Below are positions 21,476-31,706 of a stretch of 64,000 nucleotides of DNA, in pieces. The DNA comes from Panorpa germanica. Lineage: Eukaryota > Arthropoda > Insecta > Mecoptera > Panorpidae. The first letter of the stretch is position 1. Every line of letters starts with the position of its first letter. The notes under the pieces are model-generated. The model saw only the letters and a list, made by a program, of their open reading frames with translations, was not told the DNA's origin and searched no databases. The position numbers were made by a program, and so were the translations under genes. The DNA lies in assembly GCA_963678705.1 (NCBI GenBank), contig OY783223.1:1302001-1366000 (forward strand). Reading direction: 5' to 3'.

Positions 21476-24400
21476 CCATTAATATTTTGGCAAGGACAGG
21501 ATGAATATCATAATAATATCAAACAGTGTGATCCAAATACCGGTAAATTTGACTATTAACTATGTATTTCCTAACTGTATGAACGAATTTTGATTTCTTT
21601 TTTCATTTTATTCTTTATTTTTTTAGGCGCTAATGGAAATAAAAAAGTTAGTTCTATGAACTACTACGCACACCGATTGATGGTTAGACTAAATCAGGAC
21701 AACTATATCCTTCGATATCGTCAGCTATTCCATCAGTACATTGTTGATATGTATGCTAAGGTTGAAAGCGAACGCTTGCGATTTCTTCGATATAACCAGG
21801 CTAAATTACGATCAGAAGAATACATTCACTTACGAGATGCTGTTGTTGGAAACATCGACGGAAATTTAAACCCCAATAACATCGGTAATGCTTTCATTTT
21901 ACCTTCAAGCTACATCGGCAGTCCACGTAACATGCAGGAACACATACAAGATGCGATGACTTACGTACGTCATTACGGCCGACCGGATTTGTTTATTACA
22001 TTCACATGTAATCCAAATTGGAAAGAGATACAAACTTTACTATCACCAGGACAACAAGCACTTCATCGTCATGATATAACTGCACGTGTGTTTAAACAAA
22101 AATTGAAATCCTTAATTGATTTTATTGTTAAATATTCAGTTTTTGGTATCACACGTTGTTGGCTGTATTCGATTGAGTGGCAAAAGCGAGGTTTGCCTCA
22201 TGCCCACATTTTAATTTGGCTTCAAGATAAAATCCGTCCAGAAGAAATTGATCAAATAATATCAGCCGAAATTCCAGACCCATCAATTGATCAAGAATTA
22301 TTTGATATTGTTACCAAACACATGATCCACGGGCCGTGCGGTGCTTTCAACATAACGTCACCATGCATGGAAAATGGTAAATGTAAGAAAAATTTCCCAA
22401 AGCCGCATACGAATGACACTATCACGGATATTGACGGTTATCCAATGTATCGCCGTAGAAATACTGAGAATGGTGGCCACACATTCACAATACGACTGCC
22501 GAATTTTACAAATCAAGTTGAACTTGATAATCAGTGGGTGGTACCATACTCACCATTACTTTCAAAAACTTATCAGGCTCATATCAATGTTGAGCTTTGC
22601 AGTTCTGTAAAATCTATTAAGTACATTTGTAAATATGTAAATAAAGGCAATGATTTAGCTATATTTGAAGTACAGAATGTAAATAAAAATGACGAAATAG
22701 CACGATACCAAATGGGTAGGTACATTAGCAGCAACGAAGCTATTTGGCATATTCTTAGCTTTCCCATACACGAAAGAGACCCTTCTGTCCAGCATCTAGC
22801 AATACATCTTGAAAACGGTCAACGTGTATACTTTACTGAAGGAAATGTTCTCCAAAGAGCGATTGAGGCTCCAAAAACGACACTAACTGAATTTTTTACA
22901 TTGTGTCAACAATCTGATATTTTTGGCCAATTCGCAGAAACATTGAAATATAGTGATGTTCCGCGTTATTTCACATGGAACAAATCCGGTAAAAAATGGG
23001 AACCACGAAAGCAAGGAAAACCACATCCTTCCATCACAGGCATATTCAAAGCTAAGACATTGGGGCGACTTTACACGGTACATCCAAAGCAAAGCAAGTG
23101 CTTCTATTTACGTTTGTTATTGGTGAATGTTCCCGGACCAACGTCTTTTGAATTTCTGCGAACAGTTAATGGTCGAGTATTCAATACATACAAAGATGCA
23201 TGTCGTGAACTGCAATTGCTAGAAGATGATAACCATTGGGACTTAACGCTTGCTGATGCTGCGTTAACATCAACGCCCAATAATATTCGTCAGCTGTTTG
23301 CAATTATTTTGACGACATGTTATCCATCGCAAGCACAAACTTTGTGGGAAAAATATAAAAATTGTATGACAGAAGACATATTGCACCGAATTAGACAAAC
23401 AGATCAATACCAAAACATAGATTATACGCCAGAGATGTATAATGAAGCGTTAGTGTTTATCGAGGATTTATGTGTTTTAATTGCAAATTTACCACTTAAT
23501 CATTATGGTATGCCATCACCTGATCGCCCAGCCATGGATTTAGTCAACACCGATTTACAACGAGAAAAACAATATGACCAAGGTAATTTAGCAACAATTA
23601 TCGCGAAGAGCGAGCCATTACTGACAGCAGAACAAAAAATTATTTATGATCGGATTATGCTGGCTGTTGCTGCTGAACAAGGCGGTTTTTTTTTTCTTGG
23701 ACGCACCAGGTGGAACCGGTAAGACATTTTTAATATCGTTGATTCTTGCCAAAATACGGTCACAACAGAAAATTGCATTGGCAGTTGCATCGTCAGGCAT
23801 TGCGGCTACTTTGCTAGATGGTGGACGAACGGCACATTCAACATTCAAGCTGCCATTGGACATTCATCATAAACCAAATGCAATATGTATCATATAAAAA
23901 AAATAGTGGAATAGCTGCAGTGTTGCGGAAGAGTTCAATTATAATTTGGGATGAGTGCACAATGGCTCACAAATATTCACTCGAAGCATTGCATAGAACT
24001 ATGCAAGATTTAAACGGCAATGATAAACTTTTCGGTGGTGCTCTTTTACTTTTGTCTGGTGATTTCCGCCAGACCCTACCAGTTATACCTCGCTCCACTT
24101 TCACGGATGAAATTAATGCATGTTTGAAACAATCATTCTTATGGCGAAATGTTGAAACACTTCCATTGACCATAAACATGCGCGTACGATTGCAAAATGA
24201 TCCATCAGCACAAATATTTTCCGAACAATTACTAGATATTGGGAACGGTAAAATAGAACTGCAACCAAATACGCAATGCATTAAACTGCCAGACAATTTC
24301 TGCACTGTTTTCCAGGGAAAAAATGAATTGATTCAGAGTATTTTTCCGGATATACAGAGTAATTACTTAAATCATAACTGGCTCAGTCATCGGGCTATTT

Positions 24401-24990
24401 TGGCAGCCAAAAATGTTGATGTTGACGAAATTAACTTCCAGATACAACAGTTGTTACCAGGCAATCTGATGTCTTTCAAATCAATAGATACTGTTGTTAA
24501 TGAAAATGGTAGTGTAAATTTTCCAATTGAATTTTTAAATTCACTAGATATACCTGGAATGCCACCACATAATCTTCGATTAAAGATTGGTTCACCTATT
24601 ATTCTCCTGCGTAATTTGAATCCACCTCAATTATGCAACGGTACGCGTTTGGTCATCAAAAAGATCACCGGAAATATTATTGAAGCAACTATTTTAAGTG
24701 GAAAGTTTAAAGGGAAAGTGGTCCTATTGCCACGTATTCCAATGATACCGTCAGATTCTACCATACCCTTTAGAAGATTACAGTTTCCAATTCGTTTAGC
24801 TTTTGCCATGTCTATAAATAAGTCTCAAGGCCAAACAATGTCCATTTGTGGTTTACATTTGGAAAATCCATGTTTTTCTCATGGGCAGCTATATGTTGCA
24901 TGTTCACGTGTAGGAAAACCGTCAAACCTATTTGTGTTAGCTAAAGACAGGTTAACCAAAAATATTGTGCACCAATTGGTGCTACATTAA
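21476..24990 (+). pseudogene. Helitron Rep/helicase, C-terminal part
   Basis: The first bases continue the interrupted frame (YPLIFWQG is split by the insertion). An 84-bp intron (21543-21626) follows, then the Rep domain with PDLFITFTCNPNW, the HUH motif HAHILIWL (H codons at 22199 and 22205) and the two-tyrosine motif KYICKYVNKG (22619-22648). The PIF1-type helicase has Walker A GGTGKT (about 23710-23727), Walker B IIWDEC, GDFRQTLPVIP and the C-terminal NKSQGQT motif. Two frameshifts break it: a T10 run at 23686-23695 and an A-rich run at about 23895-23905. Both are single-base slips in homopolymers, so they could be old mutations or sequencing errors. Confidence 0.88.
21543..21626 (+). other. 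84-bp intron in the Helitron gene
   Basis: GTAAAT donor at 21543 and a T-rich tract ending TTTTTTTAG at 21626. Splicing gives N-T-G-A-N-G-N-K-K-V-S-S-M-N, the expected continuous Helitron motif; the unspliced frame has a stop. Confidence 0.8.
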
Positions 24991-25450
24991 ATTGAAATTG
25001 AAAGTATTTATAATTCAGAATAATAAATATTATTGTTGCCACCCTACCTACCTCATTTATAAGTTTGAGTGTTACATGTTATTTACTAAAAACTTCGTAA
25101 TGTACTCATTTGTTACAAACTTGAATAAAAATGATAATGAATTTTGAATTTAATTCTTTTGTATTGATTTTTGCTTTAAATCAACTATACGAAAATTTTA
25201 ATGAATTGTGTTTAAAGTCCTTCCCCTTCAAATCCCAAACCAGTAAATTTTTATACCAGCTTTAACGTTTTCGTCTTCGTTCGTAAATAATAATTTCATT
25301 GTAATAAGGGGTAACGGTAGTATAAAATCAGTCATGAAGGTCGCCATGTTTTTTTTACAAATGACATCTATGTAAAGAAGCATGGTAGTGCCCATGTCTG
25401 ATGTTCTCCTACCGTTCCTCTTAAATAGTTTACAACAATGTAATATGCCA
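24991..25450. other. Helitron 3' untranslated region
   Basis: No gene is seen. The region lies between the Helitron stop codon and its terminal hairpin; it has AT-rich DNA and a few AATAAA words. Confidence 0.6.
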
Positions 25451-25489
25451 AAAACGTTAGCCACAGCAACGCGTGGCCGGGTCAGCTAG
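25451..25489 (+). other. Helitron 3' terminus with hairpin and CTAG
   Basis: A GCCAC...GTGGC stem is followed by CGGGTCAGCTAG. A hairpin just before the terminal CTAG is the termination signal for rolling-circle transfer. A T follows, as expected for A/T insertion. Confidence 0.8.
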
Positions 25490-25512
25490 TATATATATAT
25501 ATATATATTAGA
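25490..25512. repeat. (TA)n microsatellite
   Basis: About ten TA units directly after the Helitron terminus. Confidence 0.9.
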
Positions 25513-25552
25513 TTAATAACTAATATTACTGAATATTACTTATTAATAAACA

Positions 25553-26146
25553 ATGCAAACAATGGATTCAACCGGGTTTACAGAAGCTACATCAAATAAT
25601 CTCCCTAAAGTTGATACATATATGTTGACAACTTTCTTAACAACAGATTCCAGATTTTCTTCTCCAGAAACAAGTGGAGTTAAAGAACAAAGGTAATTTT
25701 TATTATTATTAAACATAATTCTATTTATGATAAGAAAATTAGTTCTTCGTCCTCGTGTATGTTTGGTACAACTTAACCTCAAAATATTAATGTTGTGTAT
25801 AAGACACATTGTTATTTATATATTCTCAAGTAGGTTTTGATTCATTATACCGAACGAAAAATATTAAATCGTAAACAGTATTTACTTTCTAAAAATATAT
25901 AAATTGTGATCTTAAAACATGGAACAATTTATTTCCAGATCTTGACGTGGAAGTTATGGTGATTCCGCGATTGGATTTGTAAAGTTAAATCGAAAGGGCA
26001 ATATATGCACGGTACAGGCTCAAATATGCCCTGAGCACTGAGCATCGCATTGGCAAAATGAATTACGCAGTAGAAGTTTCAACTGATGAGGAGGAAGAAA
26101 TTGTAAAAACTTTAAAGTGCCACAGTTGTACTGCTGCATTAGGTAA
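25553..26146 (+). pseudogene. ISL2EU-like ORF with SWIM-type motif, N-terminal exons (copy 1)
   Basis: Exon 1 starts at about 25553 and contains TTFLTTDSRFSSPETSGVKE before a GTAATT donor. After an AT-rich intron, a second piece from about 25939 encodes GSYGDSAIGFVKLNR, then, past a 7-base tandem duplication (CTGAGCA twice, near 26025-26040), YAVEVST and LKCHSCTAALG before a GTAAGG donor. The KCHSCTAALGG-type motif is the start of the SWIM zinc finger found upstream of YqaJ nuclease domains in insect ISL2EU-type proteins. A stop at the start of exon 2 and the duplication disable it. A shorter parallel copy of exon 2 lies at 29951-30090 without the duplication. Confidence 0.55.
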
Positions 26147-26299
26147 GGTTATTTACTTATTTTTTCTTATATTTATCTAAATGATTAGATTAGATCAAAA
26201 TATATCCTCGCCTTATGAATCAGGTAATGTAGAAAGAAGGTGCCATATTATTCATTTAATAATAATATATATCTCATGCCTTATAATTTCAATTTTTAG

Positions 26300-26870
26300 A
26301 AATCAAAAGTGGACAACGAGTTCAAACTCTTCCTTCAACAGTTACAGGTGCGATAAAAATCTGAATATATCTTTTATTTTTATTGTAATGTTCTTTAACT
26401 GAAATATAATTTAATTTTTTTTGTAATCAACTTTTGTTAATATATTACAGAAACATTTAATTTAGAATATGTACAAGAAGACATACTGAATAAAAAGGGA
26501 AGAAGAGTTGGGCTTCAGACCAAACCCCGTTGTCAAACACAGAGGGGTGCAAGTTACGCCTTCTGTTGTTGATAAATGCGTTTCAACAACACATTTGATT
26601 GGAATTCATAACATGGTGACTGTAAAGTCTCCTGTAAAATTCGTTGTATGTCCTCCTGTGTTGCAAAGCTCATCCGACACATCAACAGAAGAGTATGTGG
26701 TTTCGGAAGCATTGAACAGGAGAAAAATGAAGAAATATATAAACAAACTTTGGTACTAGTTAAAAAGGATCCAAAGTTATACCTAGGTATTATACCTCAA
26801 ATGTATAACTCTGGAATACCGGAGAAACACATCATTCTAACTCTTTTAAAGATCAACGAGGCCGAGCAAT
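26300..26870 (+). pseudogene. ISL2EU/DDE_4 transposase, HTH region (copy 1)
   Basis: Small exons carry EIKSGQRVQTLPSTVTGA (about 26302-26350) and, after a TATTACAG acceptor at 26452, ETFNLEYVQEDILNKKGRR. A second frame gives KDPKLYLGIIPQMYNSGIPE and HIILTLLKI, the entry to the HTH_Tnp_4 fold that precedes DDE_Tnp_4 catalytic domains. Frames are broken several times. The same DNA is repeated almost exactly at 29205-29860, where the HTH continues further. Similarity stops at about 26851, at a junction with mariner-like sequence. Confidence 0.6.
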
Positions 26871-27403
26871 TAATGTGAATAGTGACCGGTATTGCGATAT
26901 GTTGCGAAATTTTTTGGTCCCAGAGTTGCAGGAGTTTGCAGGTTTCAACTCAAGAACGTGGTTCCAGCAAGGTCACTTGCCATACCTCAAATAACTCAAT
27001 GGACGTTGTTAACGAGTTATTCCCTAATAAAGTCATTTCGCGAAGGGGTAACATCAACTGGCCTCCCAGAAGCCCCGACCTTAGCCCGCTTGACTATTTT
27101 GCATGGGGATACCTTAAAAGTAAGGTTTATCAAAACAATCCGACGAATCTAACCCAGTTAAAGCAAAACATCAGGTCAGAAATGGCAGCAATATCGATAG
27201 CTATGTGTCAACGTGTTATCGCCAATCTTCGTTTCAGAAGAGTGCCAGCAACGTAACGGTCATCATTTGGATAACGTCATCTTTTCCAAATAATTCTCCA
27301 ATTCATATGCTAATAATAAACAATAAACTTTTTTATTGCATACAAATAATTTTTGTTTCATTGAACTTACAAATACCCGATACCCTTTCTGGACACCTTG
27401 TAT
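26852..27403 (+). pseudogene. mariner/Tc1-like transposase, C-terminal relic with 3' end
   Basis: Frames give SDRYCDMLRNFLVPELQEF, TWFQQG, NWPPRSPDLSPLDYFAWGYL and LKQNIRSEMAAIS. W-P-P-R-S-P-D-L-S-P-x-D is the second catalytic Asp block of mariner-family DDE transposases. A one-base shift separates WFQQG from the catalytic block. The 3' end reads GATACCCTTTCTGGACACC then TTGTA, a plausible inverted terminal repeat next to a TA. The 5' half and left terminus are missing, replaced by ISL2EU sequence. Confidence 0.7.
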
Positions 27404-27808
27404 AACTCTGGAATACCGGAGAAACACATCATTCTAACTCTTTTAAAAATAAAATTAAATGATAATTTTAGAATTTTGGCAGATCGCATGTCATGAGGGA
27501 TGTGCGAACTTTCCGGTGCGCTGATTATTATGGATATAAGTGCAAGATGTCATGCCACTGGCGTAATAAGTAAATGAAGAAATATATAAACAAACTTTGG
27601 TACTAGTTAAAAAGGATCCAAAGTTATACCTAGGTATTATACCTCAAATGTATAACTCTGGAATACCGGAGAAACACATCATTCTAACTCTTTTAAAAAT
27701 AAAATTAAATGATAATTTTAGAATTTTGGCAGATCGCATGTCATGAGGGATGTGCGAACTTTCCGGTGCGCAGATTATTATAGATATAAATGCAAGATGT
27801 CATGCCAC
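27404..27808. repeat. Tandem duplication (~247 bp) of an ISL2EU-derived segment
   Basis: The word TATAACTCTGGAATACCGGA recurs at 27404 and 27651, each time followed by the same HTH-coding DNA and then GCATGTCATGAGGGATGTGC and a CAAGATGTCATGCCAC word. The junction after GGCAGATCGCATGTCATG is not ISL2EU; downstream codons (YKCKMSCHVENG...CHRHKRN) faintly resemble a FLYWCH finger. The unit was probably duplicated after two relics had been joined. Confidence 0.65.
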
Positions 27809-27959
27809 GTTGAAAATGGACGAATAACGAAGAAAACTGGGTGTCATAGACACAAACGCAACCAAGAGCGACTGCTGAAATGGCGCCTGGCGTAATAAGT
27901 AAATTTTTGTAATATAAGTATTGTAAGTAATATTTGTAATAAGTAAAATTAAATCGCCT

Positions 27960-28500
27960 TGCTAAAATGCTAATCGCCTTGTCCGAAGTTCAAGCTATAT
28001 TGCCGATAGCTCCACCTGCCGACTTGTGCGCTGGAGCTTCTGCGGCACCATTTCCAGATTCTGAAGTGGTGCATAATGGTGAAAACGACTTAGATCTCTT
28101 CTTCAAATATATTTCATCTGGATTTAGAGATCTACACCCTTTGGAGTGTCACAGGGCCACGGCGGAGATCTTCGAAACATTGCAGAAATATAAAGCGTAA
28201 AAAAATGGTATCACATCCGGGATGCATATAAAGGGAATTTAAGAAACTCAAGAGTACCGTATAAGTACCAAGAAGAGTTGATGTTCTTGCATTGTCCAGG
28301 TAATAGAAATACCACGGAAACCGGTGAGAACGAAGTAGATCTCTTCTTCAAACATTGTTCATCTAGATTTAGAGATCTACACCCTTTGGAGTGTCACAGG
28401 GCCAGGGCGGAAATCTTCGAAACATTGCAGAAATATAAAGCGCGTGCGCTGGAACTGAAATTTGGTACGTTGCAAGTAGAAAATATAAACGATACATAAA
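27960..28500 (+). pseudogene. MADF-BESS-like protein fragment, tandemly duplicated
   Basis: One frame (27967-28200) ends NDLDLFFKYISSGFRDLHPL; a second (28278-28499) gives VDLFFKHCSSRFRDLHPLEC and AEIFETLQKYKA. Both match the BESS protein-interaction motif in shape. The piece between them (28200-28280) encodes WYHIRDAYKGNLRNSRVPYK, typical of the end of a MADF DNA-binding domain. MADF-BESS proteins are insect transcription factors, and MADF/Myb-like ORFs are also carried by Harbinger-type transposons. The two BESS copies are about 80-90% alike by eye, indicating a local duplication. No start or complete MADF is present. Confidence 0.55.
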
Positions 28501-28790
28501 AACGGTTAGAAAAATTTTTGAGAGTGAAAAATCTTTCTAATTTGTTTCACATGTGTCGTGTATTTTTAACATCATTTCTACAGAGTATTTATACGGTTCA
28601 AATTCTGAATCTTATTTGTTAAAACCACTTTTTTGCATACCTATCCTTGGAACCTAATTAAAACAAGGCGTCTATTTTCTTAGATAATCTTTGTATATGT
28701 ATTTGTATATGTATTGTATAATGTATTGTATTCATTATTTTTGTTATTATATGTTTTGGTAAATGATGATATATATGATATATTCAGTAG
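28501..28790. other. AT-rich stretch, no gene seen
   Basis: Contains TATATGTATTTGTATATG words also seen at about 44085-44110, suggesting that the two sites share a dispersed repeat end. Confidence 0.4.
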
Positions 28791-29190
28791 AACAATATAT
28801 AGAAGACGCATATAGAAACATAACACCCACGAAGGACTGCCGAAAGGCAGGCACAACACATGAAGAAATAGAAATACGAGACATCAACATGGACACCCAT
28901 GACAATCCAGAAAGTTCCATGGAGGACAATGGATTGAAGTAAATAAAAGAAGAGCAGCTAAACGTCGACGCACCGACGATAACCAAACACCAAAGGTAAT
29001 GATAGCAAATAGATATAATCTTCTGCTAACCCAAACAGAGACAAGTACAACCCGTGGAACACCCACATATAACCAACCACAAACTACAACAACCCGGGCA
29101 GCCCGAAAAAAACAGCAATACTCAGAATCGGGGCACATTAGGCTTGAGGAAATACAGAAGAAGAAGCGCCTGTGGGAGGAAATTGGATAT
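28791..29190 (+). pseudogene. Possible LINE ORF1 N-terminal fragment
   Basis: Broken frames contain MDTHDNPESSMEDNG, EVNKRRAAKRRRTDD and a Thr/Gln-rich stretch with TRAARKKQQYSESGH. An acidic start followed by a basic R/K patch and N-R-Y is common at N-termini of insect LINE ORF1 proteins. No zinc knuckle follows. The call is weak. Confidence 0.3.
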
Positions 29191-29204
29191 ATAATTCAAT
29201 TTTT

Positions 29205-29860
29205 AGAAATCAAAAGTGGACAACGAGTTCAAACTCTTCCTTCAACAGTTACAGGTGCGATAAAAATCTGAATATATCTTTTATTTTTATTGTAATGTTC
29301 TTTAACTGAAATATAATTTAATTTTTTTTGTAATCAACTTTTGTTAATATATTACAGAAACATTTAATTTAGAATATGTACAAGAAGACATACTGAATAA
29401 AAAGGGAAGAAGAGTTGGGCTTCAGACCAAACCCCGTTGTCAAACACAGAGGGGTGCAAGTTACGCCTTCTGTTGTTGATAAATGCGTTTCAACAACACA
29501 TTTGATTGGAATTCATAACATGGTGACTGTAAAGTCTCCTGTAAAATTCGTTGTATGTCCTCCTGTGTTGCAAAGCTCATCCGACACATCAACAGAAGAG
29601 TATGTGGTTTCGGAAGCATTGAACAGGAGAAAAATGAAGAAATATATAAACAAACTTTGGTACTAGTTAAAAGGGATCCAAAGTTATACCTAGGTATTAT
29701 ACCTCAAATGTATAACTCTGGAATACCGGAGAAACACATCATTCTAACTCTTTTAAAAATAAAATTAAATGATAATTTTAGAATTTTGGCAGACAAATTT
29801 GGGTTATCCTATGCATACACTGCTAAAGTACTCGCTTACTTAAAAAACATGTCATCTTTT
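29205..29860 (+). pseudogene. ISL2EU/DDE_4 transposase, HTH region (copy 2)
   Basis: Nearly the same DNA as 26300-26850, including the small exon (KSGQRVQTLPSTVTGA) and its TATTACAG acceptor. Here the helix-turn-helix continues: KIKLNDNFRILADKFGLSYA then YTAKVLAYL, which is the HTH_Tnp_4 fold that sits before the DDE_Tnp_4 domain. The catalytic domain does not follow. Several frameshifts are shared with copy 1, so the two copies arose by duplication of an already broken relic. Confidence 0.65.
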
Positions 29861-29861
29861 A

Positions 29862-29931
29862 AATGGGAAACTCTAGATCATCCTCCATACAGCCCTGATC
29901 TGGCGCCCAGCGACTACCATTTGACTCGTAT
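29862..29931 (+). pseudogene. mariner transposase sliver
   Basis: About 23 codons read WETLDHPPYSPDLAPSDYHL, the mariner catalytic block (H-P-P-Y-S-P-D-L-A-P-x-D-Y). It follows the ISL2EU HTH in the same frame and is followed by the SWIM/YqaJ piece. It is of a different mariner subfamily from 26852-27403 (PPYSPDLAP rather than PPRSPDLSP). Confidence 0.65.
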
Positions 29932-29950
29932 TTGACAAAACTGTGCCCAT

Positions 29951-31018
29951 ATTGTACAGGCTCAAATATGCCCTGAGCATCGCATTGGCAGAAAGGATTA
30001 CGCAGTAGAAGTTTCAATTGATAAGGAGAAAGAAATTGTAAAAACTATACAGTGCCACAGTTGCCCAGTACTGCTGCACTAGGTGAGGTTATTTACTTAT
30101 TTTAATAAGCTTTGATATTTACTTATTTTTTTATATTTGTTGGATACATCGGAAGAGCGAAGAGCCATCCACTACAGACATTGTCTGTTACTGACGAGCG
30201 CCGGGCCTTTCTTCTATGGGTGCCAAAATATATGATTCTATAGAAAAAGTAAGCGGAGATGGAGAAAAGACAGTAGTGAGCACAACATCTTTGAATAATT
30301 TTTCTACAGAATTAAGGAGTTATATAAGAGAGGAAAATATATTAAATACCATGTACTATTATACTGCAGATAATCGTACCAATTATTGGCAGCATTTTCA
30401 ACTACTAATAAAATAGATGTGGATAATTTCCTAAAATATGCCACAAACGATATGCATGTTCAGTCGTGTATTCTTGCGGAGAAAAGTACACATGAGCAAA
30501 ATAAATGCCCATTATGAGTAGAATTACGCTATGGACGCATAACTGCTTCGAAAATATATGAAGCAGCACAATGCAAAACTGCAGATGGAAGTTTGGTGAA
30601 CCAAATTATTGGCTCTTCAAAAATAAAGGATACAGAAGTTTCCAAAAATTTTAATATAAAATTTTCCAAGTGTGGGATGTTCATAAGTCCCGAGTTTCCT
30701 GTACTTGGTGCATCTCCAGATGCTATAAGTGAAGAATTTGTTGTAGAAGTAAAGTGCCCTTCTCAAGAAAAGACAATAAAAAATTACTTATCAGAAAAAT
30801 TCCAACCATCTCCAAATGGCAAGGCACAGATACCATTACAAATGTATCTGTCAAACAAAAGGGGTATATTTTGTGTTGCTTCTCCAGATATTCAGCGTTC
30901 AGAAAAAGTAACCGCAGTAGTTGTAGAACTGGAGAAGCAATATGTAGAAGGTTTAATAAACTCTGGAATTTTATTTTGGAAAACAAATATTTTTCCAATA
31001 TTAATTCAAAAGAGTTAA
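29951..31018 (+). pseudogene. SWIM-YqaJ nuclease of an ISL2EU-like transposon (copy 2)
   Basis: Pieces in order: AQICPEHRIGRKDYAVEVS and CHSC (start of a SWIM finger, to about 30090), a degenerate intron, CWIHRKSEEPSTTDIVCY (from about 30148), then MGAKIYDSIEKVSGDG. The YqaJ-like nuclease core follows: LRYGRITASKIYEAAQC, FPVLGASPDAI and the catalytic VEVKCPS (D ... E-x-K), ending YVEGLINSG. YqaJ/lambda-exonuclease-type enzymes degrade one strand from DNA ends; ISL2EU transposons are known to carry such an ORF beside the transposase. Two Trp codons appear as TGA (about 30188-30190 and 30516-30518) and there is a frameshift near 30410, so it is dead. Confidence 0.75.
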
Positions 31019-31706
31019 ATTTTAAATTATTTTATATTATTAATATTTAATGAATGTTATTTCTTCTATAAACTTAACTGTTATTTGTAAATAAATAAAT
31101 AATTATTATTACAAAATCAGAGTTTGAATTTAAATAAGAATAGGATGTGAAAAAACTTTATTTTATACACGTGATATAAATTTAACAATATGTACACATA
31201 TTTCGTTACAATTTATTTAAAGTGTAGAAAAATATAAAAATATAAGATCATGATAAAAATGATATCAATGGAATATTTTAATAAGAATACTTGTTTATTT
31301 TAATAAGAATACAATGATAACTAAATGATGACTTTTTTAGGACTTGTGTATCTTTATGACATCAAAAAGATAACTTTCCAATGTGTTTATTCACTCAAAT
31401 TCACACAAATTTAAATGAAAAATATGAAAATATATGTGTAAGCAAACTATTCGTAACGTGAATGGTTGAAATTACATGAAATATATGCAAACGACACGAG
31501 AACATATCATAAGCAAGCTACACGCGCGCTACTATACTAGTGATAATAACCTTAACTTACTATCAGCTGATCTTTGTTGCCAATAACCAATACTTATACC
31601 TATCTAAGCTCCATGACTTAAATATTTATTTATTGTGTTCCCTGTAACCTCAAATAATTCCACGTGTCAGTGTTTAAAATAAATAATAAATATATCATTT
31701 GTAACA
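31019..31706. other. AT-rich stretch, no gene seen
   Basis: The start may be 3' untranslated sequence of the YqaJ relic. No repeats or coding segments are supported. Confidence 0.45.

Larger units (their letters stand above)
12273..25489 (+). mobile_element. Helitron (rolling-circle transposon) with nested LTR element
   Basis: The element begins TCTTACTAATAATATATA at 12273, preceded by A, and ends in CTAG at 25486-25489 followed by T. Helitrons insert between A and T without target duplication, start with TC and end with CTRR after a short hairpin; here a GCCAC...GTGGC stem lies at about 25460-25477. It encodes the Rep/helicase fusion in two parts, 12624-13670 and 21476-24990, separated by a 7.8-kb LTR retrotransposon. 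Without the insertion the Helitron is about 5.4 kb, normal for an autonomous animal element. A related mini-Helitron sits at 46581-46718. Confidence 0.85.
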
